Positions 7,988 to 16,686 are shown, numbered from the stretch's first letter. The stretch is 32,657 nt of DNA from Treponema sp. (GCA_017934745.1 JAGBIY010000026.1:1-32657); one strand, 5' to 3'. Notes: a model not told the origin generated them from the letters alone. A program made the numbers and translations.

Positions 7988-8355
7988 TTTTGTTACACTT
8001 TTCTTACCCCGCCCCTTCACGCCGACCGGAAGGGGCGGAGCGGAAGGCTGACGGCGGTGGCGGAAGCGGAGGCGTCCCGGTCCGAAACCCCGCCAGAGAA
8101 TTTTGCTACACTTTTCTTACGGCTGTGCACAACCTGTGGACAACTCCCCTTTTTTGCTACACTTTTCTTACGGTTATGCACATTTTCCTGTGGACAGACG
8201 CGAAATTTTGTTACACTTTTCTTACCTCCATCCACATCCCGCCGAAGCCCCACCACAGGGCTTTCCCGTCCACGGCCGAAAAATTTTGCTACACTTTTCT
8301 TACCGTTTTGTTACACTTTTCTTACTTCTTCTATTATATCAAGAAGATTACAAGT
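7988..8355. other. oriV: Plasmid replication origin with six 20-bp iterons and DnaA-box-like sites
   Basis: Six copies of TTTTGYTACACTTTTCTTAC begin at 7988, 8101, 8152, 8206, 8284 and 8306, all in one orientation and identical except at the Y. Between copies 2 and 4 lie four near-matches to the DnaA box: TGTGCACAA (8124), TGTGGACAA (8135), TTATGCACA (8174) and TGTGGACAG (8189). An AT-rich stretch follows at 8326-8355. The array lies directly beyond the 3' end of repA, so RepA is the obvious iteron-binding protein. The 7648-8418 gap otherwise holds only the hairpin cluster at 7760-7846. Confidence 0.85.
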
Positions 8356-8418
8356 AGAATTTAGGGGCAAGTAGTAGGCCCTGTGGAAATGTGAACAACT
8401 CCCGGAAAAACGCGCGCG

Positions 8419-9387
8419 TCAAAGGTTGCTCGTCACCAGGACGTAGTGCCTGTCGGACGAGACGACCGGGGTCGGGCTCTTGTGCAGCGTTATCCCAGAT
8501 CCGTCCGGGCTTATGTCCACCCTCAGCTCCCTGTAGTAGCTCCTCTCGATCATCCTTATCTGGTCGATTATGTACAGGTAGTTCGCCTTCTCGTTGCCCT
8601 TCTTCGACTTGTCGTAAACCGGCATGAACTGGTTGATGAGCGACTGCCTCGGGATGAACAGGGGGGACGTAAGGGCGTTGTTCCTGTAGATGAGCCACGC
8701 GTAGAGGTCCTTCCCGACGTCGCTCCCGATGCTCTTGTAGACAGTGTAGTCGACGGGGACAGCGTGGCCCTTGGAGAACCTCACGAATTCGTCGGAGAGC
8801 ATTATCCTGAACGATATGTTCTTCGCGTTCTCCCTCACGCCGTCGTCCAGCTGTATGTACTGGAAGCCGGACATGAAGCGGATGTTCCCCGACGAAACCT
8901 TCCTCACCCTCACCCGGCCGCCGGTGTCCTCCCCCCTCTCGCAGTACTCCTTGAAGAGGATCTTCTGCGTCGTCGTCTCTATGGCCTCCTCGAATATGAA
9001 GGACGTCTTGGAGAAATTCTCCAGCTGCTCTTGGATCTTCCCGCCCCTCGACCTCGGCAGCTCCATCTCGTCGAGCAGCTGGCCGAGCTTCGCGTAGTTG
9101 ACCTCGACCTGCCCGTCACCCTCGGAGAGCACAGCGTGGGTCGTCAATATCGTAAGCAGCAGCCTTCCGTACTTCCCGAAGGGGATGCGGCTCGCGCTCG
9201 TGAGCGTGAGCTTTATGTTGTTGTACGACCTCGTGAAGTTCGTGGCCTTGACGCTCCTGAGCGGGAGCGACGCCGCTATGAACGGGCTGGGGAGGAAGCT
9301 CCTGACCCTTCCGTCGTCCGCCGCCCCAACCTCCTGCGGCCTTGTCTCCGCGGCTCCGTCCGCCGCCTCCAAATCCGTGATGCTCAT
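8419..9387 (-). CDS. repA: Plasmid replication initiator, RepA_C type
   Basis: 322 residues from ATG 9387, which has an AGGAAGG site six bases upstream; a longer TTG start at 9441 is possible but would overlap the parAB terminator less plausibly. The core resembles the RepA_C family (PF04796): FGKYGRLLLTILTTHAV, then LGQLLDEMELPRSRGGKIQEQL-x-FSKTSFIF, and the later YTVYKSIGSDVGKDLYAWLIYR. These initiators bind iterons through winged-helix domains and load the host replisome. Position beside the iteron array supports this. It lies downstream of parA/parB on the same strand with a terminator between, so replication and partition are probably transcribed separately. Confidence 0.87.
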   Translation of the reverse strand: MSITDLEAADGAAETRPQEVGAADDGRVRSFLPSPFIAASLPLRSVKATNFTRSYNNIKLTLTSASRIPFGKYGRLLLTILTTHAVLSEGDGQVEVNYAKLGQLLDEMELPRSRGGKIQEQLENFSKTSFIFEEAIETTTQKILFKEYCERGEDTGGRVRVRKVSSGNIRFMSGFQYIQLDDGVRENAKNISFRIMLSDEFVRFSKGHAVPVDYTVYKSIGSDVGKDLYAWLIYRNNALTSPLFIPRQSLINQFMPVYDKSKKGNEKANYLYIIDQIRMIERSYYRELRVDISPDGSGITLHKSPTPVVSSDRHYVLVTSNL

Positions 9388-9446
9388 CTTAGCCTTCCTG
9401 ATAAATTCCCGACCCCGGCCGTTTTCCCGAACAGGGTCCAAAACAC

Positions 9447-9485
9447 CCCCTCAGCCCTTCGAGGATTCGATTTGAGGGGCTTTTT
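9447..9485. terminator. Terminator between parB-like gene and repA
   Basis: A 7-bp stem, CCCCTCA (9447-9453) with TGAGGGG (9473-9479), has T5 after it on the plus strand and TGTTTT on the minus strand. It follows the end of the parB-like gene (9499) in the direction of parAB transcription. Confidence 0.65.
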
Positions 9486-9498
9486 CCGATTTTCCGTG

Positions 9499-9861
9499 TC
9501 AGATGTCCATCCGGGCCATCCGGGCCAGCAGAGTGTGGATATAGTCGTTCAGGGACATGCCCATCTTTCCGGCCATCTCCCTGGACTTCCTGTAGACGCT
9601 CTCCGTCATGACGAGCTGCACCCTCCTCGTCTTCCTCTCCGGCTTCTCTATCAACAGTCCGCCTCCGCCGTCCCCTTCGTCCGCCGCCACCTTCTCAGTG
9701 ACTGGCTCCTCGGCCTTCCTATCGGGGGGCGTGTCCCCGCTGGAGCCATCCGCGGCCGGCGACATGCTCCCGAATATCATGGCGACCTGCCTCTCGGTCG
9801 CTCCGTTCGCCTCAGCCATGTCCTCTTCCGTCACCCTTCTCCTAAGAACGCTCGCCGCCAT
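9499..9861 (-). CDS. parB: Small ParB-like partition protein with C-terminal ribbon-helix-helix
   Basis: 120 residues. The first ~75 are acidic and probably disordered, with an N-terminal stretch that could contact ParA. The last ~45 (TRRVQLVMTESVYRKSREMA, then GMSLNDYIHTLLARM) have the beta-strand plus two-helix pattern of a ribbon-helix-helix DNA-binding domain. The start overlaps the 3' end of parA by 20 bases, and the pair is a typical type Ib-like partition cassette. The likely binding site is the repeat array upstream of parA. No ParB nuclease-like domain is present. Confidence 0.82.
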   Translation of the reverse strand: MAASVLRRRVTEEDMAEANGATERQVAMIFGSMSPAADGSSGDTPPDRKAEEPVTEKVAADEGDGGGGLLIEKPERKTRRVQLVMTESVYRKSREMAGKMGMSLNDYIHTLLARMARMDI

Positions 9862-10618
9862 GTCGCACCCCCTCTATGTATCCGGCGAGGTCCCTGAGCC
9901 TCTCCATCGTCTCCCTCTTCACGCCGGGGATCGAGCCGACCTCCCTGTGGAGCTTCTGCGCCTTGCCGAACGCTGTGTCGCTTGGGAACACGAAAACGCT
10001 CGCCCTGCCCTCCATCGACTCGAATATCCTCAGGTTGTCGTTCTGCTGCGCTATCCTTGCGTCCTTCGCGTTCAGGACAATCGCCTTCACGGAAGGCTTG
10101 TCCGCGAGCCGCTGCTTCCTCTTCGCCTCGTTGAGGTTGTTCATGAATATCTCCAGCCCGTCGACGCTGAACTGCTCCAGCTTGAGCACCGGGATTATCT
10201 CGTCGGACGCGTAGAAGCAGCTCCTCTCTATGGGGCCGCAAGCGGGCGACGTGTCTATCACGCAGAAGTCGTACATGGAGGACAGGCTCTCCGCTATGTC
10301 CGCTATCGCGAACGGGCTCTGCGCCGCGTCCGCCGACTCCTGGTACTTCTTTAGCCGGCCCCCTATCCCCGCCGTCGGAATCATGTGGAGGTTCTCCGCG
10401 GGCGTCCCTATGACGCACTTCGACGCGTCCACCCCGTCTATCAGCGCGTCCGCAAGCTCCGCCTCTATCTCGTCCGCGTACCACGACGTCGCGTTCCCCT
10501 GCGGATCCGCGTCTATGAGGAGCACCCTGTGCCTTTTCGCCAGCTCTGTGGCCACGCTCGTCGCTATCGTCGTCTTTCCCGTGCCGCCCTTCTGCAGCGC
10601 GAATGTTACCGTCTTCAT
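9842..10618 (-). CDS. parA: ParA-type partition ATPase
   Basis: 258 residues from ATG 10618, which has AGGGGG ten bases upstream. That site would be inside the gene if the GTG at 10639 were used. The deviant Walker A KGGTGKTT is at residues 10-17, the A' region reads VLLIDADPQGNA, and the Walker B region reads DFCVIDTSPACGP. There is no N-terminal HTH domain, as in type Ib ParA proteins. It would segregate the plasmid on the nucleoid together with the small ParB-like protein encoded downstream. The promoter must lie within or next to the repeat array at 10660-10814, so autoregulation by the DNA-binding partner is likely. Confidence 0.92.
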   Translation of the reverse strand: MKTVTFALQKGGTGKTTIATSVATELAKRHRVLLIDADPQGNATSWYADEIEAELADALIDGVDASKCVIGTPAENLHMIPTAGIGGRLKKYQESADAAQSPFAIADIAESLSSMYDFCVIDTSPACGPIERSCFYASDEIIPVLKLEQFSVDGLEIFMNNLNEAKRKQRLADKPSVKAIVLNAKDARIAQQNDNLRIFESMEGRASVFVFPSDTAFGKAQKLHREVGSIPGVKRETMERLRDLAGYIEGVRHGGERS

Positions 10619-10659
10619 CTCGGTTGGCCCCCTGTCCACTTCCCCGCGAAAAAAAAAAG

Positions 10660-10814
10660 TTGTGTAGAAAAATTGTGTAGGAAAGTTGTGTATGTGTAGA
10701 AAAGTTGTGTAGGAATATTGTGTAGGAAAGTTGTGTATGTGTAAATAAGTTGTGTAGAAAAATTGTGTAGGAAAGTTGTGTATGTGTAGGAAAGTTGTGT
10801 AGGAAAGTTGTGTA
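10660..10814. repeat. parS: Nested 13-bp/45-bp repeat array, putative partition centromere
   Basis: TTGTGTA occurs eleven times, starting at 10660, 10673, 10686, 10705, 10718, 10731, 10750, 10763, 10776, 10795 and 10808. The steps are 13, 13, 19 repeated, giving a 45-bp higher-order unit present about 3.5 times. In each 19-bp step an extra TGTGTA follows the third copy. Location directly upstream of parA and beside a ribbon-helix-helix partner fits a centromere/operator. It is not CRISPR: the units are far too short and have no unique spacers. Together with 10815-10985, which holds only a weak hairpin (10826-10849), it makes up the gene-free stretch between parA and the Hsp70 remnant. Confidence 0.8.
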
Positions 10815-10985
10815 TGTTTTTGACCCCCGCGAGGATTGGTTTTGGCGGGCTTTCAGGAGTCTCCCCATGAAACTCTACCCCGTCCGGCCTCCGGATCGAA
10901 TGGCGGGCCTTTCTCGCGCGTCTGCGTGGATGTCTGTTTCCGGCGTTTTTCCTCTCCGTCCCGCTTTTCCGCGCGTCCTTCCTCG

Positions 10986-12263
10986 CCGGCCTATTTCGGG
11001 CAGAACGAGAAGGAGGCCACGAGGAAGGCCGGAGAGTACGCGAACCTAGACGTGATATCCATACTTCCTGAGCCGACGGCCGCGGCTCTCGCCTACGTGA
11101 ACGGCATGAAGATCCGCAAGCGGACGGAAAGGATTTTCGTGTTCGACCTCGGAGGGGGGACTTTCGACGTGACGATACTCGAAATCTCGAACGGGGACAG
11201 GAAGAACATAGAGGCAAAGAGGTGCGACGGGGACTCCAGGCTCGGCGGAGCGGACTGGGACGAGACGATAGTGAACTACATGGTCAACCGCTTCTACTCG
11301 GTGAACAAGGTGAACCTGCTCTACGAGGAGGGGGAGGCCAGGGACTCGGCGTACGGAAGGCTGACGCTCGACGCGGAGAGGCTGAAGAAGGAGCTTTCCG
11401 CGCCGGGAGCGAAGACTGCCACGATGACGATGAGCTACGGAGGCGCGACGCTCACGGAGGAATTCACGATAGAGAAGTACGCGGAGATAACGGCCAGCCT
11501 GAACGAGAGGTGCAGGGGCTACTGCAGCAACCTGCTCGATGATGCCGGGCTGGGCTGGGGCGACATAGACATGATTCTCATGGTCGGCAGCATGAGCAAC
11601 TGCCTTTTCCTGCAGAAGATGCTGAGGGAGTGGAGCGGAAAGGAGACGAATTTCGGAATCGTCGACCCGAAGACGTGCGTGTCCACGGGGGCGGCCATAA
11701 TGGCGCACCTCCTCTGCCACCCCGACGCCGCCGAGAACCCGCAGCCGGAGCGGGAGAAGGAGGAGGGGGAGGGCGGAGTCTTCCTCGGGGGCGACGAAGG
11801 CTCTGTGGACGAGGCGTTCGACTCGGGCAGGCTCGGAGTCGGCGTGCTTCCGGCCTCCATAAGGCTCAGCGCGTTCGACAGGAACAGGAAACCGCTGGCG
11901 TACAGGATGCTCTCGAAGAACCAGCCGTACCCGTGCGAGTTCAAGCAGAAATTCCCGGTGCAGTCTCCGAACCAGTCGACCGTGAACGTGACCGTGCTAG
12001 AGGGGGAGGACGACGACCCTGATTACTGCCGGGCGATAGGCACTTCGAATCTTCCCCTTGTCGTGGAGCACGGCAGGGACGACCTTGTGGAGGTGTCCTT
12101 CTCCGTGGACATGAACGGCATTCTCCAGGTCTACGCAATCGACTTGAAGAGCGGCGAGAGGATAGACGTGGAGATGGACAGGAACGACGGCTTCAACGAG
12201 ACCGCCGAGTCCGTGAGGAAGGCGGCCGAGGACGCCGCAGAATTCGACGTGTTCCTCGGCTGA
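10986..12263 (+). pseudogene. Hsp70/DnaK-like gene lacking its 5' third
   Basis: Similarity to Hsp70 starts abruptly at PAYF, which is residue ~143 in E. coli DnaK. It continues through EPTAAALAYVNG, the phosphate-2 loop FDLGGGTFDVTILE, GGADWD, the MVGSMS region and a substrate-binding beta domain (VTVLEGEDDD, then VSFSVDMNGILQVYA). The phosphate-1 loop and the first subdomains are missing, and upstream codons in the frame (10836-10985) show no Hsp70 similarity and no ATG with a ribosome site. There is an acidic insert between the two domains and no alpha-helical lid. The ATPase cannot fold normally without its N-terminus, so this is most likely a truncated remnant. The coding frame itself is intact, which suggests a recent event. 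Confidence 0.8.
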
Positions 12264-12283
12264 TGCCGCGCGGGAATCGGGGG

Positions 12284-14368
12284 TCAGACGACGAACTGGT
12301 CTATCTGCTCCCCGATTTCCTTTATCGTCCCCTTCAAATTCCCGGAAATCGACTTCAGGTATTCCCCTGTCTCGTTTATCTTCTCCGCGCCTATGGACAT
12401 CTCGTCCATGCTTCCGAGCATGGCCTGGGTGGAGTCCTGGAGGATTTTCACCTCCCGGAGAATCATCTTGTTCCCCTCCGCCATCTCCCTGCTCGCCGTC
12501 CTGACCTCGTCTGTGCTGTCGTTCATCGAGCGGAGCGCGTCCGTTATCTGCCTTGAGCCTTCGCTCTGCTCCTCCATGGCGGACTTCATCTGGCGCACCA
12601 GCTGGTCGGTCTCGGCTATCTGCTCCGATACGGACGAGAGGATTCCGCTGGACTCCGTGGACGCTGCGACCACGTCGCTTATAGAATGCCTGATTTCCTT
12701 GAGCTGGGAATTTATCGTCTTGGACTGCTGGGACGAAGTCTCGGATAGCTTCCTTATCTCGTCCGCAACCACGGAGAACCCGCGCCCGGCAGCCCCTGCG
12801 TGGGCGGCCTCGATGGCCGCGTTCATGGCGAGCATATTCGTCTGGCTTGCGATAGATGCGATGGTCTTGTTCGCCTCCTCCAGCGTCCTCGACTGCTCCT
12901 CTATCATCTGGATTTTCTCGTTCACGCTGCCCTGCTTCTCGAACCCGGCCTTCGCGTTAGCGTGGAGGCTCGCGAACGAGTCCGCCATCTTCTCCATGGA
13001 CCTTCCGACTGAGGATATGTTCCCTATCATCTGCTCGACTGCGGCCGAGGCCTGGCTCACGCCCGACGACTGGTTCTGTATCATGCCCTCGAGCGACGAT
13101 ATGCTGGTTGCTATCTCGTTCACCGCGCCCGCCGTCTGGCCGACGCTTCGGCTCTGCCCTGCTATCTGCCTGTTCATGCTCTCGATGTTCGCTATTATCT
13201 GCGTTATCGCGCTTGCGGTGTCATGCGTGCTGTAGTCCAGCTCGTTTCCGGCCTGCCCAAGCGCCACGTTGGAGTCCTTTATGCGCTCTATTATCGACTG
13301 GAGCTTCTCCGCGAAAGAGTTGAACCCCTCCACCACGGAGCCGATTTCGTCCCTCGTCTCCACCTCTATCCTCTGCGTCAGGTCCGCGCTTCCCGTCGCT
13401 ATCTCGTGTATGGAGTCCTTGACCCTCTTGAGCGGCTTGAGGCTGAACGAGAGCATGACGACGCACAGGAGCACGGACAGCGCGACGCTGACGGCGAGTA
13501 TCCCCACAATCACGAACGAGAGCTTTGAAAGCCCCCCGAAGTAGTCCCCGTAGGGGGCCGCGCAGAACACCGCCCAGTCGCAGTTCTCTCCGACGGGCTG
13601 GTAGGCGCACGTCATCATCTTTCCGCTGGCGGGGTCCCTGTAGGAGGCGCCCCCCTTCTTCCCGTCCCTGACGAGGGCCGTTATGTGGGAAAGCTCTCCG
13701 CCGCCGCTTCCGTCCGGTAGTGAGACCTTGGCTCCGCTCCCGGAGAACTGCCCGATGACCGCGCCTGTCCTCATGTTGAGGACGACAGGGTGGGAGTCCT
13801 TGCCCACCTGCATCACCGAGACTATCTGCGAGAGCCTGTCGCCGAACACGATGGCCGCCAGCACACCCTGCGGAACGTGGTGCCTGTTGAAGACCGGGAC
13901 CGCGTAGTACATGAGCGTCTGCCCGGCCTTCTCGTCGTACACCGGGTCGGAGACGACACGCCTTCCGGCCATCGCCTCCCTGAAGAACGGCTCGTTCGAG
14001 AAGTTCCCCCTCCTGCCGTCCAGCGTGACGGTGTTCCCGTCCGTGTCGTAGTAGTTCACGTTCTTGAATTTCGTGAGGTTCCGCCTGGCTATGGACATGG
14101 CGGCGTCGTTCTTCTCGCCGGAGGAGACCGCCGGGTCCTTCATGAACGGCTGCGTCGCCAGCGACTCCAGCATGTTGAAGTTGATGTCGTTCACCGAGTA
14201 TATCTCCGCCGCCGTCTTCGCGGCCACGTTCGATAGGTTCTCGTGCACCGCCGCCGAAATCTCCTCCTTCGAGATGAAGTGGGACGCTGTCCCTATCAGA
14301 GAGTTCGACACGACGACTATGGAAAGCAGCACTATCAGCAACTTTGTCTTGAGGCTACGGTTCTGCAT
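12284..14368 (-). CDS. Methyl-accepting chemotaxis protein with dCache-type sensor
   Basis: 694 residues. Transmembrane helix 1 is at ~9-28, a ~250-residue periplasmic sensor of dCache pattern follows ([31 protein letters not shown]), then transmembrane helix 2 at ~283-310, HAMP at ~308-360 and a long cytoplasmic coiled coil. The hairpin tip that binds CheA/CheW ([21 protein letters not shown] and onward, ~511-543) is intact. It follows the substrate-binding lipoprotein gene by 12 bases, with an AGGGGGAG site overlapping that gene's end, so the two are co-transcribed. A receptor that reads the loaded binding protein is the natural inference. It converges on the Hsp70 remnant, 20 bases away, with no clear terminator. 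Confidence 0.93.
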   Translation of the reverse strand: MQNRSLKTKLLIVLLSIVVVSNSLIGTASHFISKEEISAAVHENLSNVAAKTAAEIYSVNDINFNMLESLATQPFMKDPAVSSGEKNDAAMSIARRNLTKFKNVNYYDTDGNTVTLDGRRGNFSNEPFFREAMAGRRVVSDPVYDEKAGQTLMYYAVPVFNRHHVPQGVLAAIVFGDRLSQIVSVMQVGKDSHPVVLNMRTGAVIGQFSGSGAKVSLPDGSGGGELSHITALVRDGKKGGASYRDPASGKMMTCAYQPVGENCDWAVFCAAPYGDYFGGLSKLSFVIVGILAVSVALSVLLCVVMLSFSLKPLKRVKDSIHEIATGSADLTQRIEVETRDEIGSVVEGFNSFAEKLQSIIERIKDSNVALGQAGNELDYSTHDTASAITQIIANIESMNRQIAGQSRSVGQTAGAVNEIATSISSLEGMIQNQSSGVSQASAAVEQMIGNISSVGRSMEKMADSFASLHANAKAGFEKQGSVNEKIQMIEEQSRTLEEANKTIASIASQTNMLAMNAAIEAAHAGAAGRGFSVVADEIRKLSETSSQQSKTINSQLKEIRHSISDVVAASTESSGILSSVSEQIAETDQLVRQMKSAMEEQSEGSRQITDALRSMNDSTDEVRTASREMAEGNKMILREVKILQDSTQAMLGSMDEMSIGAEKINETGEYLKSISGNLKGTIKEIGEQIDQFVV

Positions 14369-14380
14369 TTTCTCCCCCTG

Positions 14381-15904
14381 TCATTCCTTTTCCTTCTCGG
14401 CCCTGTACTGCTCGTTCACCTCGGAGAGCACCGCCGTGCCCCCGCCCTTGTTCCACTGGTCGAACGCGTCCTGCAGCCCGGCCTCGTTCATCTCCCCGCA
14501 GATGTACTTCGTCCTGGCCTCGGAGATTATCTTGTCGAGCTTGCCCCCCTCCTTCGCGTACGTCGGCGAATTCGCGAGGTACGACACGGCAGGGTTGAAG
14601 ACCGCCACCTTCTCGTTGTCCTTGATGACCTGGATTTCCTTCTTCTTCCTTTCGTCCTGCGCAAGCGACGGCTTGGCGTTGTTCAGCACGTTCGGGATGA
14701 AGCACTGGGCCTGGTTGAGCGCGCTGTAGTCGGAGGACGTCTTCTTGTGGTCGGCAGCCCTGACTATGTTCCCGCCCTTGAGCTCGTAGTGGATTCCCTC
14801 AAGGCCGTAGGCCGCCATGACGACCATCTCGTCGTCGCACATCTTGTCGAGGTAGTGGAGGCACTTCTCCACCGTTTCCCTGTCGGCCGTCTTTGTCACC
14901 ACGAGGAATCCGTTGTAGCCGGAGGTCGCGAGCGTCGCTCCGTTTATGCTCCCTGTCAGCGTCATTCCGGCCGTCTTTCCCGGATTCGACACCGACGGAA
15001 CCTTGTTCGTCACGAGGTTGTCCCAGATTCGCCTTCCTCCGTCCATCACGTCTATGAACACGCCCGCGTGTCCTCCGGTGACCTGCGCCTGCCACGTCTT
15101 AGCCTCCCTCTCCCTCCAGTCCCGCGGGATGAGCCCCTCGCTGTAGAGCGTCCTCAGCCAGTCGAGGGCATCCTTGTACGCCGCGGTCTGGTGGACCGGG
15201 ACGATTTTCCCGTTCTCCTCCGCCCAGCCGTTGCCGCAGCCGAACCATGTCTGGATTATGTCGAACGGTCCGGTGTAGTTGCACATCGCCAGCCCCCAGG
15301 TGTCGTCGACTCCGTTTCCGTCCGGGTCGCCGTAGGTGAACGCCCTCATCATCTCGTACACGTCCTCTGGTGTCTTGGGTTCTGGAATCCCAAGCCTCTC
15401 CGCCCAGTCGGTCCTGTAGGATAGCCCGTTCCGCCCGATGTCCCTTGCCTTGTAGATTCCAATCAGCTTCCCGTTGACCTCCAGGCTCCTGCACACGTTC
15501 CTGTTCGCCTTGGAGAGGTTCGGGTACTTCTCCGGGTCCCAGATGAATTCGTTCAAGTCCCAGAAGAGCCCATCGTTCGCCGCCTTGACTATCTCCTGGT
15601 TCATCTTGTTGACGTGCATTATCATCGGCGCGCCTCCGGGGTTCTTGAGTGTCTCGGAGAGCTTCGCCTCGTACTGGTCGGTGGGGACGTATATGAAGTC
15701 CACGTCCACGCCCGTCCATTCCCTCATCCTCTCGACGATTTTCCCGGCTCCGTCTCCGCTCAGCGGGTTCCCGCTCGTGTCCACGAGCATGAACGAGACC
15801 TTCCCGTTCCCTGCGCCTTCTTCCGCCCGCCCTTGGAACCGGCCGCACGAAGTCAGCCCCACCGCCAGCAGCCCAAAAATGATTGTGAATTTCGATTTCG
15901 ACAT
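14381..15904 (-). CDS. Extracellular sugar-binding lipoprotein (ABC-type solute-binding family)
   Basis: 507 residues. The signal peptide ends at lipobox LTSC, Cys20. The rest fits the large family of oligosaccharide-binding lipoproteins (LplA/LipO-like): VDFIYVPTDQYEAKL, an N-lobe ending GLFWDLNEFIWDP, YRTDWAERLGI, then TPEDVYEMMRAFTYGDPDGNG-DDTWGL. That last motif is typical of proteins binding plant-derived oligosaccharides. No permease or ATPase genes accompany it in the window, so it either feeds a chromosomal transporter or serves only sensing through the chemoreceptor next door. A GGGGGCAGG site precedes the ATG. Confidence 0.9.
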   Translation of the reverse strand: MSKSKFTIIFGLLAVGLTSCGRFQGRAEEGAGNGKVSFMLVDTSGNPLSGDGAGKIVERMREWTGVDVDFIYVPTDQYEAKLSETLKNPGGAPMIMHVNKMNQEIVKAANDGLFWDLNEFIWDPEKYPNLSKANRNVCRSLEVNGKLIGIYKARDIGRNGLSYRTDWAERLGIPEPKTPEDVYEMMRAFTYGDPDGNGVDDTWGLAMCNYTGPFDIIQTWFGCGNGWAEENGKIVPVHQTAAYKDALDWLRTLYSEGLIPRDWREREAKTWQAQVTGGHAGVFIDVMDGGRRIWDNLVTNKVPSVSNPGKTAGMTLTGSINGATLATSGYNGFLVVTKTADRETVEKCLHYLDKMCDDEMVVMAAYGLEGIHYELKGGNIVRAADHKKTSSDYSALNQAQCFIPNVLNNAKPSLAQDERKKKEIQVIKDNEKVAVFNPAVSYLANSPTYAKEGGKLDKIISEARTKYICGEMNEAGLQDAFDQWNKGGGTAVLSEVNEQYRAEKEKE

Positions 15905-16006
15905 TGAACCTGCCCCCGAAGATGTGGACTTTCGGGAATCTCCTCCCGTTCTTTCGCGGGGATGTAGCTTCCCTTTCTACATGATATCCGCGCCAAGCGG
16001 AACACA

Positions 16007-16019
16007 CCTTGACTCAAGG
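16007..16019. promoter_or_regulatory. 13-bp palindrome upstream of sugar-binding gene
   Basis: CCTTGACTCAAGG is a perfect palindrome around a central C, about 100 bases before the start of the solute-binding gene. It could be an operator for the binding protein/chemoreceptor operon. No matching regulator is adjacent, so this is tentative. Confidence 0.35.
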
Positions 16020-16050
16020 TTCATCCCCTAGCACGAATCCGTCTCCGTCC

Positions 16051-16080
16051 CTCACTCTTCCTCACTCTTCCTCACTCTTT
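16051..16080. repeat. Three tandem 10-bp repeats upstream of sugar-binding gene
   Basis: CTCACTCTTC occurs three times in perfect tandem (last base T in the third). One helical turn per unit puts the copies on the same face of DNA. It lies ~150-175 bases before the start of the solute-binding gene, in the 276-base gap 15905-16180, which otherwise holds the palindrome at 16007 and the yafQ terminator. Confidence 0.6.
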
Positions 16081-16118
16081 CCGAACCGTCCCATTATACC
16101 ACTCTTTGCCTTGTTGAG

Positions 16119-16162
16119 AAAAAAAATCCCCCGCAGACGGAGAAAGTTCCGTGCGCGGGGGA
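16119..16162 (-). terminator. Terminator of dinJ-like/yafQ operon
   Basis: Minus strand: 8-bp stem TCCCCCGC/GCGGGGGA (arms 16155-16162 and 16127-16134) followed by T8. It sits just past the yafQ stop at 16181. Confidence 0.85.
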
Positions 16163-16180
16163 TTCGCGTAAAAGCCTGTT

Positions 16181-16459
16181 TCATTTTCCGAACAGGTCGG
16201 AATGAGAGCCTGTTCTCGTCAGATACAAAATCAGCTCAGACGCCACAATTTCATAAATCAAAAGCCAATCAGGGGCTATGTGGCACTCTCTGCAGCCTTT
16301 GAAGTTGCCAACGAGGGCATGATCCTTGTTCTTTTCGGGCAGCGTCTCTCCAGCGGCAAGCTTCTTGATAACCTCTGCGATCGACTGCATGTCGTGTCCC
16401 CTCTTCTGAGCGAGCTTCAAGTCCTTTTTGAACTGTGTGGTCGGCCTTATCGTGTACAT
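16181..16459 (-). CDS. yafQ: YafQ-type toxin (RelE superfamily mRNA interferase)
   Basis: 92 residues, the usual length of YafQ. The C-terminal half has the full family signature: KDHALVGNFKG-REC-HIAPDWLLIY, then LYLTRTGSHSDLF. These include the histidines and the Asp-Trp pair used for ribosome-dependent mRNA cleavage. Its ATG overlaps the antitoxin stop by one base, the classic antitoxin-first order. The operon ends in a terminator 20 bases on. Confidence 0.93.
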   Translation of the reverse strand: MYTIRPTTQFKKDLKLAQKRGHDMQSIAEVIKKLAAGETLPEKNKDHALVGNFKGCRECHIAPDWLLIYEIVASELILYLTRTGSHSDLFGK

Positions 16460-16686
16460 CAGGACAGAATCTCCCTGAACATATCCTCCACATCCGTGTA
16501 GGATTTCCCGATTGAACTGTCCTTCTTCATCCTTTCTACTTCGTCCAGCGCGGCTTTCGTCTCCTCGTTGAACTCCTCGCTTTCCCTCTCGTGCCTGTAC
16601 ACCACGTAACTGATTATTGTCGATATCTCGTCAAGGCATTCCGCCGGAGCTTCCCGAACCTGCTCCAAGACCGCTTCGTAGTCCAT
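16459..16686 (-). CDS. Antitoxin of YafQ, DinJ/RelB-like C-terminus on a different N-terminus
   Basis: 75 residues. The C-terminal part, NEETKAALDEVERMKKD-x-x-GKSYTDVEDMFREIL, is the toxin-wrapping segment typical of DinJ/RelB/RelB-like antitoxins. The N-terminal ~35 residues (YEAVLEQVREAPAECLDEIS) lack the usual ribbon-helix-helix start and look more like the DUF2281-type helical segment found in some antitoxins. A strong AAGGAGG site lies eight bases before the ATG. Confidence 0.8.
   Translation of the reverse strand: MDYEAVLEQVREAPAECLDEISTIISYVVYRHERESEEFNEETKAALDEVERMKKDSSIGKSYTDVEDMFREILS

Noticed and set aside
7352..8374. 340-codon plus-strand open frame across the STAS gene and origin
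   Set aside because: It consists of antisense STAS sequence plus translated iterons (repeating ATLFLR/YTFLT strings); no ribosome site or domain.
9388..9441. Longer RepA from a TTG start
   Set aside because: The ATG at 9387 has a good AGGAAGG site and the extra 18 residues show no conservation pattern.
10660..10814. CRISPR array
   Set aside because: Units are 7-13 bases with no unique spacers of CRISPR length and no cas genes; position next to parA fits a centromere.
10615..11217. Open frames through the partition array encoding NFPTQLSYTYTTFL-type repeats
   Set aside because: They are simple translations of the DNA repeat on the minus strand.
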